Assembly (NCBI RefSeq): GCF_900100345.1
Contig: NZ_FMTT01000015.1
Location: 1 to 64,000, forward strand
Source of the DNA: Paenibacillus tianmuensis
Lineage (GTDB): Bacteria; Bacillota; Bacilli; Paenibacillales; NBRC-103111
Length of the DNA: 64,000 bases
Direction of reading: 5' to 3'
In this document: one piece after another, positions 25,067 to 32,566 of the stretch
Layout: each line of letters opens with the position of its first letter
How positions within the stretch are numbered: position 1 is the first letter of the stretch
Program-made: the position numbers and the translations under genes
The notes under the pieces: generated by a model
Seen by the model: the letters and a program-made list of their open reading frames with translations, nothing else
Database searches by the model: none
Told to the model about the DNA's origin: nothing

Positions 25067-25795
25067 TCAGTGATTTAACACCCGGCTAAGAAACGTACGC
25101 GCCCGCTCCTCGCGCGGACTCTGGAAAAATTCGGCCGGAGGCGTCGTCTCGAGAATTTGCCCTTGATCCATAAAGACGATCCGGTCGGCCACTTCACGGG
25201 CAAAGCCCATCTCGTGAGTGACGACAACCATCGTCATGCCTTCTTGGGCCAAGTCGCGCATGACGTCGAGCACTTCTCCGATCATCTCCGGATCGAGCGC
25301 CGACGTAGGCTCGTCGAACAGCATGATCTTTGGCTTCATGGCAAGCCCGCGCGCTATCGCCACGCGCTGCTGCTGCCCACCCGACAGCTGCGACGGATAG
25401 GATTTCGCCTTATCGGGAATGCCGACTTTATTCAAATAAGTCATGGCCGTTTCCTCGGCCTCCTGACGCGAGAGACCGAGCACCTTCATCGGGGCCAGCG
25501 TGATGTTATCCAGCACCGTGCGGTGCGGGTATAAGTTAAAATGCTGGAAGACCATGCCGATGTTGCGTCGCAGGCTGTTGATGTCGGTTTTCTTGTCGTG
25601 AACCTTGATATGGTCCACCGTCAGCTCCCCTCCAGATATCGTCTCCAGCCGGTTGATGCAGCGGAGCAGTGTGCTTTTTCCCGAACCGGACGGTCCGATC
25701 ACGACGACGACTTCGCCCGGTTCAATCGTCAAATTGATGTTTTTCAATGCGTGAAAATGACCATAGTGCTTGTTCACATCCCGGAATTGAATCAA
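25067..25795 (-). CDS. glnQ: glutamine ABC transporter ATP-binding protein
   Basis: 242 residues, exactly the length of B. subtilis GlnQ when the TTG at 25795 is used. That start has AAAGGGGG 7 bases upstream; an ATG further up (25816) would place the ribosome site inside the gene. Motifs: Walker [11 protein letters not shown]-loop [12 protein letters not shown], signature [16 protein letters not shown], Walker [16 protein letters not shown] and H-loop [15 protein letters not shown]. It is first in the operon and powers GlnM/GlnP. Confidence 0.93.
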   Translation of the reverse strand: MIQFRDVNKHYGHFHALKNINLTIEPGEVVVVIGPSGSGKSTLLRCINRLETISGGELTVDHIKVHDKKTDINSLRRNIGMVFQHFNLYPHRTVLDNITLAPMKVLGLSRQEAEETAMTYLNKVGIPDKAKSYPSQLSGGQQQRVAIARGLAMKPKIMLFDEPTSALDPEMIGEVLDVMRDLAQEGMTMVVVTHEMGFAREVADRIVFMDQGQILETTPPAEFFQSPREERARTFLSRVLNH

Positions 25796-25915
25796 GACGC
25801 AACCCCCTTTGTGCAATTCGGCTTTGAAGGATGACGCTTTTTTGTCCTACGGTCTCAGATTAAGTATGCGAGATCGCCGTAAATTATGACTCGGCAATCG
25901 ATATTCCGCTCGATA

Positions 25916-25967
25916 GCAAACGCCTCGTTCCCGGCGATTCATCGCTGGAAAACGAGGCGTTTTTTCA
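25916..25967. terminator. terminator after the AIM24-family gene
   Basis: AACGCCTCGTT pairs with AACGAGGCGTT and is followed by a T-run on the plus strand. It separates the AIM24-family gene from glnQ. Confidence 0.7.
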
Positions 25968-25973
25968 ACCATT

Positions 25974-26675
25974 TTACTTTATAATGACTCCGCCGAACGG
26001 AAGCGCTTCTCTCAAAATCCGTTTGAACAAGGAATCGCCCTGCAAAGGATCGGCCAGCCCGAATCTCGGTCTGGAAGGCTGTAAAAGCACCTTGCCCGAG
26101 CCGGTAATTTCCCAATGGTAGTTCATGCGCTGACTTGCAAGCGGATTGCCGTAGACACACAGCTGCAGCTTGGCTTCCTCCGGATAAGCGACGAGACAGC
26201 CGATATCGACATAGACCGGCTCCGACGGATCGATCGTCAGCTCGCACAAAGGGCCGCAGCTAAGCAGACCGAGCGTGCCGCCGCCGGAAAATTTCATCCG
26301 AATCCAGTCCTGCGTTACAACAGCTTGCTTGATTTTTTGAAAGCGGCTTTGCAGCTTCATCCCTTCGCTGTACAACAGCACATACCGGATGTCGAACAGC
26401 AGGCTGCTATCCTCCGGCAGCTCCATCGCCCGGAAGCTGAAGCCTGCCGGAACGCCCAGCACAAAGCGCGCAGGTCCGGTCAGACGCGACTCGATCCAAC
26501 GCTTCTTCCGATAAACCCCGGCCACATTCAGCAGTCGATCTTCCCGGCTTCCTGAACGGCCCTGAAAAGCGATGATTTGCTTCGGATGCAGCACCAAGGC
26601 GGCTTCACCGGCGGCAAGTTCCACGGCTGCCGCTTTTCCGTCGCTCCCAGCTCCTTCTTCTACATGAATCTTCAT
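25974..26675 (-). CDS. AIM24-family protein (DUF124)
   Basis: 233 residues. The predicted all-beta protein contains the AIM24/TRAP-like pattern: FSGGGTLGLLSCGPLCELTI, then VYVDIGCLVAYPEEAKLQL. These are the usual glycine-turn and late hydrophobic strands of the family. Function in bacteria is not established; the yeast namesake acts at the mitochondrial inner membrane. The start at 26675 has GGGGAGGG 6 bases upstream. The ATG overlaps the stop of the upstream coiled-coil gene (ATGA), so the two are translationally coupled and may act together at the membrane. Confidence 0.75.
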   Translation of the reverse strand: MKIHVEEGAGSDGKAAAVELAAGEAALVLHPKQIIAFQGRSGSREDRLLNVAGVYRKKRWIESRLTGPARFVLGVPAGFSFRAMELPEDSSLLFDIRYVLLYSEGMKLQSRFQKIKQAVVTQDWIRMKFSGGGTLGLLSCGPLCELTIDPSEPVYVDIGCLVAYPEEAKLQLCVYGNPLASQRMNYHWEITGSGKVLLQPSRPRFGLADPLQGDSLFKRILREALPFGGVIIK

Positions 26676-27181
26676 CTGTTCCCTCCCCGATGGCTTGCGC
26701 CGCGGTTCCGGCGCCATACGACCAGCCGGATCACGCGCATCAGAACAAAATAGAGCACAACGAGCAGCACTCCCGCCAACGCCGTCCGAACGATTTGTCT
26801 CGTGCGCTGCGCACTCGCCTGCTCGGCCTCTTCCAACCGCCGGATCAATTGCTCCAATTGCTCGTTGCGGCTGCGAAGCTCGCGATTTTCTTCCATCAGC
26901 CGCTGCTCCGTCGCCTTGTATTGCTCCGCGGCTTCCTCCGAGCGCTTAAGCGTCGTCTCAAGCTTCTCCCGGTTCCGCTCCAGCTCCTGCTTTGTCTCGT
27001 TATATTGATTCTGGAGCTGTCCGATCTGCTCCGGCATGTCGTAAATGTCTTTCACCCGGTCCAAAAAGCCTGCTTGCGCGACAGGCCAAGGAAGCGTCAG
27101 CAGCAAAAAAAGGCAGGCCGTCCCCGCTTTGATCTGGATTCCCCATCCCGCTTTTTTGAACGGACGCGGCATCGTTTTCAT
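26672..27181 (-). CDS. secreted/membrane coiled-coil protein of unknown function
   Basis: 169 residues; I do not recognise a family. An N-terminal signal-like segment (GTACLFLLLTLPWPVAQAG, about 19-37) is followed by a long heptad-rich coiled coil (about 45-125: QLQNQYNETKQELERNREKL, then EQRLMEENRELRSRNEQLEQ). A C-terminal helix (about 132-152: TALAGVLLVVLYFVLMRVI) and a basic tail RRNRGASHRGGNR complete it. The architecture predicts a coiled coil outside the cell, held by one or two membrane segments. It is coupled to the AIM24-family gene by a 4-base overlap. The start uses ATG 27181 with a nearby GGAAGGGGG site. Confidence 0.7.
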   Translation of the reverse strand: MKTMPRPFKKAGWGIQIKAGTACLFLLLTLPWPVAQAGFLDRVKDIYDMPEQIGQLQNQYNETKQELERNREKLETTLKRSEEAAEQYKATEQRLMEENRELRSRNEQLEQLIRRLEEAEQASAQRTRQIVRTALAGVLLVVLYFVLMRVIRLVVWRRNRGASHRGGNR

Positions 27182-27284
27182 ACGTGCTACCCCCTTCCTA
27201 TTCGTACGAATACCAAGCGTATTTCCTTTATTTTACCTGTTTTTTCGACAAAAAGGAACATGCTCCCCCTATGCGGAAGACAAA

Positions 27285-27335
27285 GAAAAGACCGCGTTTT
27301 TCCGAAAGCTTTCGCCTGCGGAAAGTGCGATCTTA
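27285..27335 (-). terminator. possible terminator of the 43-residue peptide gene
   Basis: Imperfect stem: GACCGC-GTTTTTCC against GGAAAGTGCGATC, around a CGAAAGCTTTCG palindrome. On the minus strand it ends in TTTTCTTT. Confidence 0.35.
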
Positions 27336-27410
27336 TGACGATAGACAAGCAAAGGAGCGAGACGTCCGGGACGGGTCCTCAGGCCATCTTCGCAGCACTT
27401 TGGCCGATCA

Positions 27411-27542
27411 TTAAATAATATGAAGGCGGAATACATATTTTACAACGAAGCCTACGAGCTTCATCCAGCCGATGGCGGATATCCATAGCGGTATACTGAG
27501 CATCGTTCCGACAACAAATCCGACGGAAAATCTTCCCTCCAT
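27411..27542 (-). CDS. small hydrophobic membrane peptide, 43 residues
   Basis: The gene is too short for ordinary ORF lists. The peptide begins MEGRFSVGFVVGTMLSIPLW and ends KLVGFVVKYVFRLHII, giving two short hydrophobic stretches around a Gly-Trp-Met-Lys turn. An ideal ribosome site AAAGGAGG is placed 9 bases before the ATG, and a perfect TATAAT (minus strand, 27590-27595) lies about 50 bases upstream. These signals make it a probable gene. I do not recognise the family. It lies upstream of, and in the same direction as, the coiled-coil/AIM24 pair, separated by about 230 bases with a possible terminator. Confidence 0.65.
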   Translation of the reverse strand: MEGRFSVGFVVGTMLSIPLWISAIGWMKLVGFVVKYVFRLHII

Positions 27543-27661
27543 GGCGCCAAGCCTCCTTTGTACAGCGATACCGCTGACAGGTTAATTCTATTATATGATG
27601 AAAGCGCTCTATTTTGTATGATTTTTCACATTTTTATTAAAATTTACTGATGTTTAACGAT

Positions 27662-27690
27662 TTGAATTTGATCTCCCGTTACTTTACAAT
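27662..27690 (+). promoter_or_regulatory. strong sigma-A promoter with no gene directly after it
   Basis: -35 TTGAAT (27662-27667), exactly 17-base spacer, -10 TACAAT (27685-27690). Transcription would begin near 27697, just before a hairpin. Confidence 0.65.
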
Positions 27691-27713
27691 AAAAGAGGAT
27701 GTTTTTTTCATTG

Positions 27714-27743
27714 GCCTAAGCCGCAAGGCTTAGGCTCTTTCTT
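27714..27743 (+). terminator. terminator hairpin close to an orphan promoter
   Basis: Perfect GCCTAAGCC-gcaa-GGCTTAGGC stem with a GNRA tetraloop, followed by TCTTTCTT. It lies only about 17 bases after the predicted start of transcription, so it would give a transcript of about 45 bases, or act as an attenuator for ykuK. A six-codon frame (MFFSLA) fits between promoter and stem. The remaining 230 bases to ykuK are AT-rich and show no other clear feature. Confidence 0.6.
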
Positions 27744-27972
27744 ACAGGGGCCCGGCTCCTTTATACAAGCGACTATCGTTTAACACACTCTACTCTCTTA
27801 CCACCGAACTCCTTTTGAACCTCGCTTTGTTCTTTGCTTTTCCGTTGATTATTTGTTGCGTTCCAAGTTCCGATTCCAGTCGATCCGCTGCAAATTTAAA
27901 CTATTTTAACGATTTTTGGTGTAAACTATAGCTATGGGGTCATTTTCAATCTTGGAGGGAGTTGGATAACAG

Positions 27973-28446
27973 ATGATGTTCCTTAGCCCGACTAGTGGTT
28001 CCGTTGCATTGGAGGAAATGGTTAAAATCCTGCACGACTTTGTCCAAGAAGAGCAGGAAGCAAGCTATACATTGGTTATCGGAACGGATTCCCATACGAC
28101 CCGGCGCAGCACGACGCTCGTCACGGCCGTTATCATTCACCGGATCGGCAAGGGAGCCCGCTTTTTTTACCGCAAACGGAGCAGCCGTCCGCTCTTCGAC
28201 CTGCGCACGAGAATTTACCGCGAAACCGAGCTCAGCCTGGAACTGGTCGAGCTGTTGAACCGCAGCGGAATGAGCGACCTGACTTCCCAGTGGCCGCTGG
28301 AAATTCACATCGACATCGGCCAGCAGGGCGAGACGAAGGTGCTGATTCAGGAAATTTGCGGCTGGGTCACGTCCGTCGGCTACGAAGCGCGGATTAAACC
28401 GATGTCGTTCGGCGCCAGCTCGGTGGCGGACCGATTTGCGGAGTGA
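27973..28446 (+). CDS. RNase H-like YkuK-family protein (DUF458)
   Basis: 157 residues. It matches the ribonuclease-H-like YkuK family: VIGTDSHTTRRSTTLVTAV supplies the first acidic residue on the first strand, and EIHIDIGQQGETKVLIQEI the second. The following GWVTSVGYEARIKPMSFGA and SVADRFAE close the family core. Activity is predicted from fold only; no nuclease role is established as far as I know. A GGAGGG lies about 11 bases before ATG 27973. A terminator follows. Confidence 0.85.
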   Translation: MMFLSPTSGSVALEEMVKILHDFVQEEQEASYTLVIGTDSHTTRRSTTLVTAVIIHRIGKGARFFYRKRSSRPLFDLRTRIYRETELSLELVELLNRSGMSDLTSQWPLEIHIDIGQQGETKVLIQEICGWVTSVGYEARIKPMSFGASSVADRFAE

Positions 28447-28450
28447 ACGC

Positions 28451-28481
28451 AAAAAATCGGGCTTGGATGCCCTCTTTTTTT
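28451..28481. terminator. bidirectional terminator after ykuK
   Basis: An A-run, GGGC-loop-GCCC and a T-run, 5 bases after the stop. Confidence 0.75.
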
Positions 28482-28485
28482 GCGC

Positions 28486-28569
28486 CTATATAATAGTAGA
28501 TAAAATTCGGTCCAGGTTTGCGATTGAACCGGCTGCATGAACGCTCCATACGCTCAGCGCAATTTTCAT
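28486..28569 (-). pseudogene. truncated start of a sugar isomerase/epimerase-like gene
   Basis: A 27-codon frame beginning MKIALSVWSVH has GGAGG 10 bases before its ATG. That opening is how many TIM-barrel sugar phosphate isomerases/epimerases start (first beta strand with SVWSVH). After about 11 residues the sequence no longer fits, and it stops just before the terminator. It probably represents the 5' end of a gene whose body was deleted, at the end of the leftward carbohydrate operon. The short length makes this tentative. Confidence 0.4.
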
Positions 28570-28619
28570 GCTCGTCGCTCCTCCACTGTTGTTCACCGAG
28601 CTTCCATTGCTCGCGTTCG

Positions 28620-29495
28620 TTATTTATAGCGACGAATAAAATCAACCGCGAGCCGGATGTCGACTTCCGGCTGCACACCGACTTCGCGCTCGATTGTCAG
28701 ATAGCCTTGATAACCGATCTCCTGCAGCGCGGCAAAATATTCGTTGAACGGCACCCGCCCTTCGCCGAGCGGCACTTCCTTGAACAACTCGCCGGACGTG
28801 ACCATTTGCGCAATTTTGCCATGATCCATCGGCTCGAAGCCGAGCTCGCCGTATACCTCGCGCGGGTCCACCTCGCGGAACCGGATTCCGTCCTTCACAT
28901 GCGTATGGACGATATAATCCTTCAGCAGCCGCACGCCCTCCACCGGGTCGTCTCCCGTGACCATGACCATGTTCGCCGGATCGAAGTTCACCGAGACACC
29001 GTTCGTACTGAGCGTATCCAAGAAGCTTTTCAGATGAGCGGACCGCTCCGGACCGGTCTCGATGGCGAAATAAGCGCCGCATTTCTTCGCGTACTGTCCG
29101 AGCTCCTCGCAGGCCGTCTGCATATTGTGGTATACTTCGCCGCTCGTATCCTCGGGCACGATGCCGATATGGGTCGTTACGATGTTGGTGCCAAGATCAA
29201 GCGCCAGATCGAGAATGCGCTTCGACTTCTCGACCTTCGCCGCGTTGGCCGCGCCATCCTGAAAGCCGTGCCCGCCCAGATCGCCGCAGAGCGCGGAAAT
29301 TTCAAGCCCCAGCGAAGCGATGTACGCTTTCAGCTCACGTCTTGCCTCTGCCGTTAGCCCGGCCGGGTCCATCTCGCCGCTGACCGCATAAATCTGCACG
29401 CCGTCGGCGCCGACCTCCTTCGCCTTACGCAGCCCTTCGCGAACCCCGACACCGAAGCTGTCGACGATGACGCCGATTTTGTTCGTCAATTTCAT
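28620..29495 (-). CDS. sugar phosphate isomerase/epimerase (TIM barrel, xylose-isomerase-like)
   Basis: 291 residues of the AP-endonuclease-2/xylose-isomerase-like superfamily. Metal and substrate positions are visible in TTHIGIVPED (His), FAIETGPE (Glu), VSVNFDPANM (Asp), IVHTHVKDG (His-x-His-x-x-Asp) and GYLTIEREVG (Glu). It sits 94 bases downstream of a Gfo/Idh/MocA dehydrogenase and a MalFG-type importer. It therefore probably interconverts a sugar, cyclitol or keto-sugar made by that dehydrogenase. The exact reaction cannot be named. Confidence 0.87.
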   Translation of the reverse strand: MKLTNKIGVIVDSFGVGVREGLRKAKEVGADGVQIYAVSGEMDPAGLTAEARRELKAYIASLGLEISALCGDLGGHGFQDGAANAAKVEKSKRILDLALDLGTNIVTTHIGIVPEDTSGEVYHNMQTACEELGQYAKKCGAYFAIETGPERSAHLKSFLDTLSTNGVSVNFDPANMVMVTGDDPVEGVRLLKDYIVHTHVKDGIRFREVDPREVYGELGFEPMDHGKIAQMVTSGELFKEVPLGEGRVPFNEYFAALQEIGYQGYLTIEREVGVQPEVDIRLAVDFIRRYK

Positions 29496-29589
29496 CTCCG
29501 CTCTCCTCCATATTCAGAAGTCCGACGAACAAAGCGGAACAGGCGGAACTTTCTTCTACCCGCGCAGCGCGCCATTCACCGGACTTGGT

Positions 29590-30648
29590 TTAGAATTGAA
29601 TTTCGATACCTTTTTCGCTCGACTCGTAAATGCCGGAGATGATCTTGGTCAGCTCTACGCCGTCTTCGACCGGACTGATCAGTTCGGCCCGTCCGAGACA
29701 GCAGTCGACGAACGTATTGATTTCGTTCTGGAAGCCCGCTACAAAATCAAAGGTCGAATTGTCGATCTGCGGCGTCACGTTCAAAATCGTATCGTGCTTT
29801 TCCGTAACGATCGTAAAGTCCGGCTCGACCTCCGCGCCGCCCCGGTCGCCGAATATTTTCACGGCCACCTCGTTGCTTTTCGCATGCAGTGTAAAGCTGA
29901 CGTCCACCATCAGCGAAGCGCCGTTCTCGAAACGGATCAAGGCGTTGGCCATATCCTCAACGGAGTTTTTGGAAGCGTCGAAGTCCGCCGCCTGATAATA
30001 GCTCAAATTTTGCACGTTCGAGCGGTTGCCGAGCTTCTTGTACGTGTTGCCCGTCACCGATTTCACTTTCGGACGGCCCATCAAGTACCAGCACAAATCG
30101 ATCACATGCACGCCGATGTCGAGCAGCGGTCCGCCGCCCGAACGCTCAATGTCCGAGAACCAGCCGCCCGGATTGCCGAGGCGTCGCAGGTAAGATGCTT
30201 TCGCATAATAGATCTCACCGAGTTCGCCCGCGTCGACGAACTTTTTCAGCACCTTGGTATTCGTCCCGTACCGGCGCACGAAGCCGACCTGCAGCAGCTT
30301 GCCGCTCCGGCGGACCGCCGCTTCCACCTCAAGCGCCTTATCGACGGTCGTGCACAGCGGCTTTTCGCACAGTACATGCTTGCCCGCTTCGAGCGCCGCG
30401 ATGCTGATCTCGCCATGAGAATTGTTCCATGTGCAGATGCTGACCGCTTCCACTTCCGGGTCCGCCAGAAGCTCGCGGTAATCGGTATACACCTTTTTCG
30501 CGCCGAACTTGTCGGCTGCCTGCCGCGCCCGTTCTTCCACCAAGTCGCAAACGGCGACGAGCTCTACCTCGGGATGATTTTGGTACGAAGTTAAATGCAT
30601 TTCCGAAATCGAGCCTGCGCCAATCACAGCTACTTTCAAACCAGCCAT
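29590..30648 (-). CDS. Gfo/Idh/MocA-family oxidoreductase
   Basis: 352 residues. The Rossmann fold opens with VAVIGAGSISEMHLTSYQNH; the cofactor/catalytic motif is CEKPLCTTVDKALE (about 93-106). The C-terminal domain carries GGPLLDIGVHVIDLCWYLMG, with the Asp and His typical of inositol/sugar dehydrogenases. Similar enzymes oxidise myo-inositol, scyllo-inositol or glycosides; nothing here fixes the substrate. GAGAGGGGG precedes ATG 30648. It belongs to the leftward importer locus. Confidence 0.9.
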   Translation of the reverse strand: MAGLKVAVIGAGSISEMHLTSYQNHPEVELVAVCDLVEERARQAADKFGAKKVYTDYRELLADPEVEAVSICTWNNSHGEISIAALEAGKHVLCEKPLCTTVDKALEVEAAVRRSGKLLQVGFVRRYGTNTKVLKKFVDAGELGEIYYAKASYLRRLGNPGGWFSDIERSGGGPLLDIGVHVIDLCWYLMGRPKVKSVTGNTYKKLGNRSNVQNLSYYQAADFDASKNSVEDMANALIRFENGASLMVDVSFTLHAKSNEVAVKIFGDRGGAEVEPDFTIVTEKHDTILNVTPQIDNSTFDFVAGFQNEINTFVDCCLGRAELISPVEDGVELTKIISGIYESSEKGIEIQF

Positions 30649-30732
30649 GCTGATCCCCCTCTCTCCACCCGGATACTACCACATTTGTCCAAGTCTGTGA
30701 ATTGCAATTTTTTCTCCCCGCCTGAGATCAAT

Positions 30733-31602
30733 TTATCCCTTGACCGCCCCGGCCGTCATCCCTTTCATAATCTGCTCCTGGAACAGCAGGTAGACGATAA
30801 TGGTCGGTAGCACCGCGATCGACATCGCAGCCATCGTCAGCTTGTAATCGGTAGAATACCCGGTTGCAAAGACGGACAAGCTGAGCGGAATCGTTTTTAA
30901 AGCGGGCTTGCTGATAAAGACGAGCGCGAACGCGAAGTCGTTCCAGAACCGTAAAAAGCCAAGAATCGCTATGGTCGACAAGGCCGGCAGGCTGAGCGGC
31001 AGCATCATGCGGAAGAAGATGCCCCAATACCCCGTGCCATCGATCAGCGCGGCTTCTTCGATCTCTTTCGGAATCGCAGTCAGGTAGGCCGCGACGACGA
31101 AGATCGCCAGCGGCAGCTCAAACGCCGTATAAGGGAACACGAGCGCCGCGTACGTATCGAGCAACCCAACTTTTTTCATCAGGACGAAGAGCGGCACAAG
31201 CGTGCTGTGAACCGGAATGAGCATGCCGAGCAAAAACAAGCCCATGAACAAAGGCTTCAGTTTAAAATCAAAGCGTGCCAGCACATAAGCCGCCAGCGCG
31301 CCGAGCACCAGCGTCAAAACCAGCGACAAAACGGTAACGATGGTCGAATTGACAATCGACGTACCCATCGCCGAAACTTCCCAAGCCCGGGCGAAGTTGT
31401 CCCACTGCCATACCTCCGGCAAGGAGAACGGCTTGGAATGAAACTCTTCGTTCGTTTTAAAAGCGCTGACGAACAGCCAGAACAGAGGATAAAGCGTAAC
31501 GAGGGCGTAAGCGGTGAGCAGGACGTTAATCAGCCCGCGGCTCCATTTTGCCCCGGCTTTGCCTGCGGCGCTTCCCGTTTTAACTGACAAAGCTTGTTCC
31601 AT
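30733..31602 (-). CDS. carbohydrate ABC transporter permease (MalG type)
   Basis: 289 residues with six predicted helices. YALVTLYPLFWLFVSAFKTNEEF is the usual N-terminal helix of MalG-type permeases. The EAA loop reads EIEEAALIDGTGYWGIFFRMMLPLS and is followed by FLRFWNDFAFALVF. It pairs with the MalF-type permease encoded 19 bases upstream. Together they import an oligosaccharide or glycoside (CUT1 family). No ATPase gene is nearby; CUT1 importers in Bacillota often share one (MsmX) encoded elsewhere. Confidence 0.92.
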   Translation of the reverse strand: MEQALSVKTGSAAGKAGAKWSRGLINVLLTAYALVTLYPLFWLFVSAFKTNEEFHSKPFSLPEVWQWDNFARAWEVSAMGTSIVNSTIVTVLSLVLTLVLGALAAYVLARFDFKLKPLFMGLFLLGMLIPVHSTLVPLFVLMKKVGLLDTYAALVFPYTAFELPLAIFVVAAYLTAIPKEIEEAALIDGTGYWGIFFRMMLPLSLPALSTIAILGFLRFWNDFAFALVFISKPALKTIPLSLSVFATGYSTDYKLTMAAMSIAVLPTIIVYLLFQEQIMKGMTAGAVKG

Positions 31603-31621
31603 GACGGGTCCCTCCTTTCGG

Positions 31622-32497
31622 TTATCGGTAGTTGCGTTTCATGAGGAATTGGCTTCCGAGGATCAGCAGCAGGCTGAGAATAATGATCGCGGTCGAGACG
31701 GCGCTGCCGTAGCCGAAGCGGAAGACGTTGAACGTGTTGTTGTACATATACGAAGCGAGCAGTTCGGTCGAGTGCGCCGGTCCTCCGTTTGTCATGACGT
31801 AAATCAGGTCGAATGCCTTCAAGCTGCCCGAGATGCAAAGTACGACGGCGACCTTGATCGTGTCCCAAATCATCGGCAGGGTGATCGAGAACAATTTCCG
31901 CACCGGCCCGACACCGTCGATTCGCGAAGCGTCATCAATTTCCGGGGAAATATTTTGCAGCGCGGCGATAAACATAATCATGTACGGCCCGATGTAGTTC
32001 CAAATGATCGGAATCATGAGCATATACATGGATATTTTCGGATCGGACAACCACTGCATCTTCCAGGATTCGAGGCCGAGGCCGTCGAGCAGGAAGTTCA
32101 AAATGCCGATTTGCGGGTGGTAAATGTAGCTCCAAATGATCCCCACGACAACCGAGGAAAGCACCATCGGCATAAACACCGAAGCGCGGATCATCCGTTG
32201 AAAGAGCGAGCTTCTTGTGAGTACAAGGGCCAAAATAAGCGCGATCGGAATTTGGCCGAACACCGACGCGACGACAATCAGCATGTTGTTTTTAAACGAA
32301 AGCCAGAAAATCGGGTCGCGGATCACTTCCAAGTAGTTGTCGAAGCCAATGAACTTCGCAGCCCCGATGCCTTTCCAATCGAAAAAGCCGTAATATGCAG
32401 ACCAGAAAATCGGAATAATCGCGAAAAATACGAAAATCAGCGTGGCCGGGAGAAGACCTATCGCAATAAACCCTCTAATACGTGCCGCTGCCGTCAT
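31622..32497 (-). CDS. carbohydrate ABC transporter permease (MalF type)
   Basis: 291 residues. It has LLPATLIFVFFAIIPIFWSAYYGFFDW, FIGFDNYLEVIRDPIFW (the common LDNY-type loop), the EAA loop EIDDASRIDGVGPVRKLFSITLPMI and a final TNGGPAHSTELLASYMYNNTF. These features define the MalF/UgpA group. GAAGGAGGGG lies before the ATG. Encoded between the binding protein and the MalG-type permease. Confidence 0.92.
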   Translation of the reverse strand: MTAAARIRGFIAIGLLPATLIFVFFAIIPIFWSAYYGFFDWKGIGAAKFIGFDNYLEVIRDPIFWLSFKNNMLIVVASVFGQIPIALILALVLTRSSLFQRMIRASVFMPMVLSSVVVGIIWSYIYHPQIGILNFLLDGLGLESWKMQWLSDPKISMYMLMIPIIWNYIGPYMIMFIAALQNISPEIDDASRIDGVGPVRKLFSITLPMIWDTIKVAVVLCISGSLKAFDLIYVMTNGGPAHSTELLASYMYNNTFNVFRFGYGSAVSTAIIILSLLLILGSQFLMKRNYR

Positions 32498-32566
32498 GGA
32501 ATCCCCTCCTTCTTCCGGAACTGGCGATTCCAGCCCCGGTGAAGAGCTGGAATCGCGCGGCCCATC

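Noticed and set aside
27270-27418. Plus-strand short frames (MRKTKKRPRF..., MTIDKQRSETSG...) in the gap before ykuK
   Set aside because: Ribosome sites are poor and the frames overlap the better-supported minus-strand peptide gene and its possible terminator.
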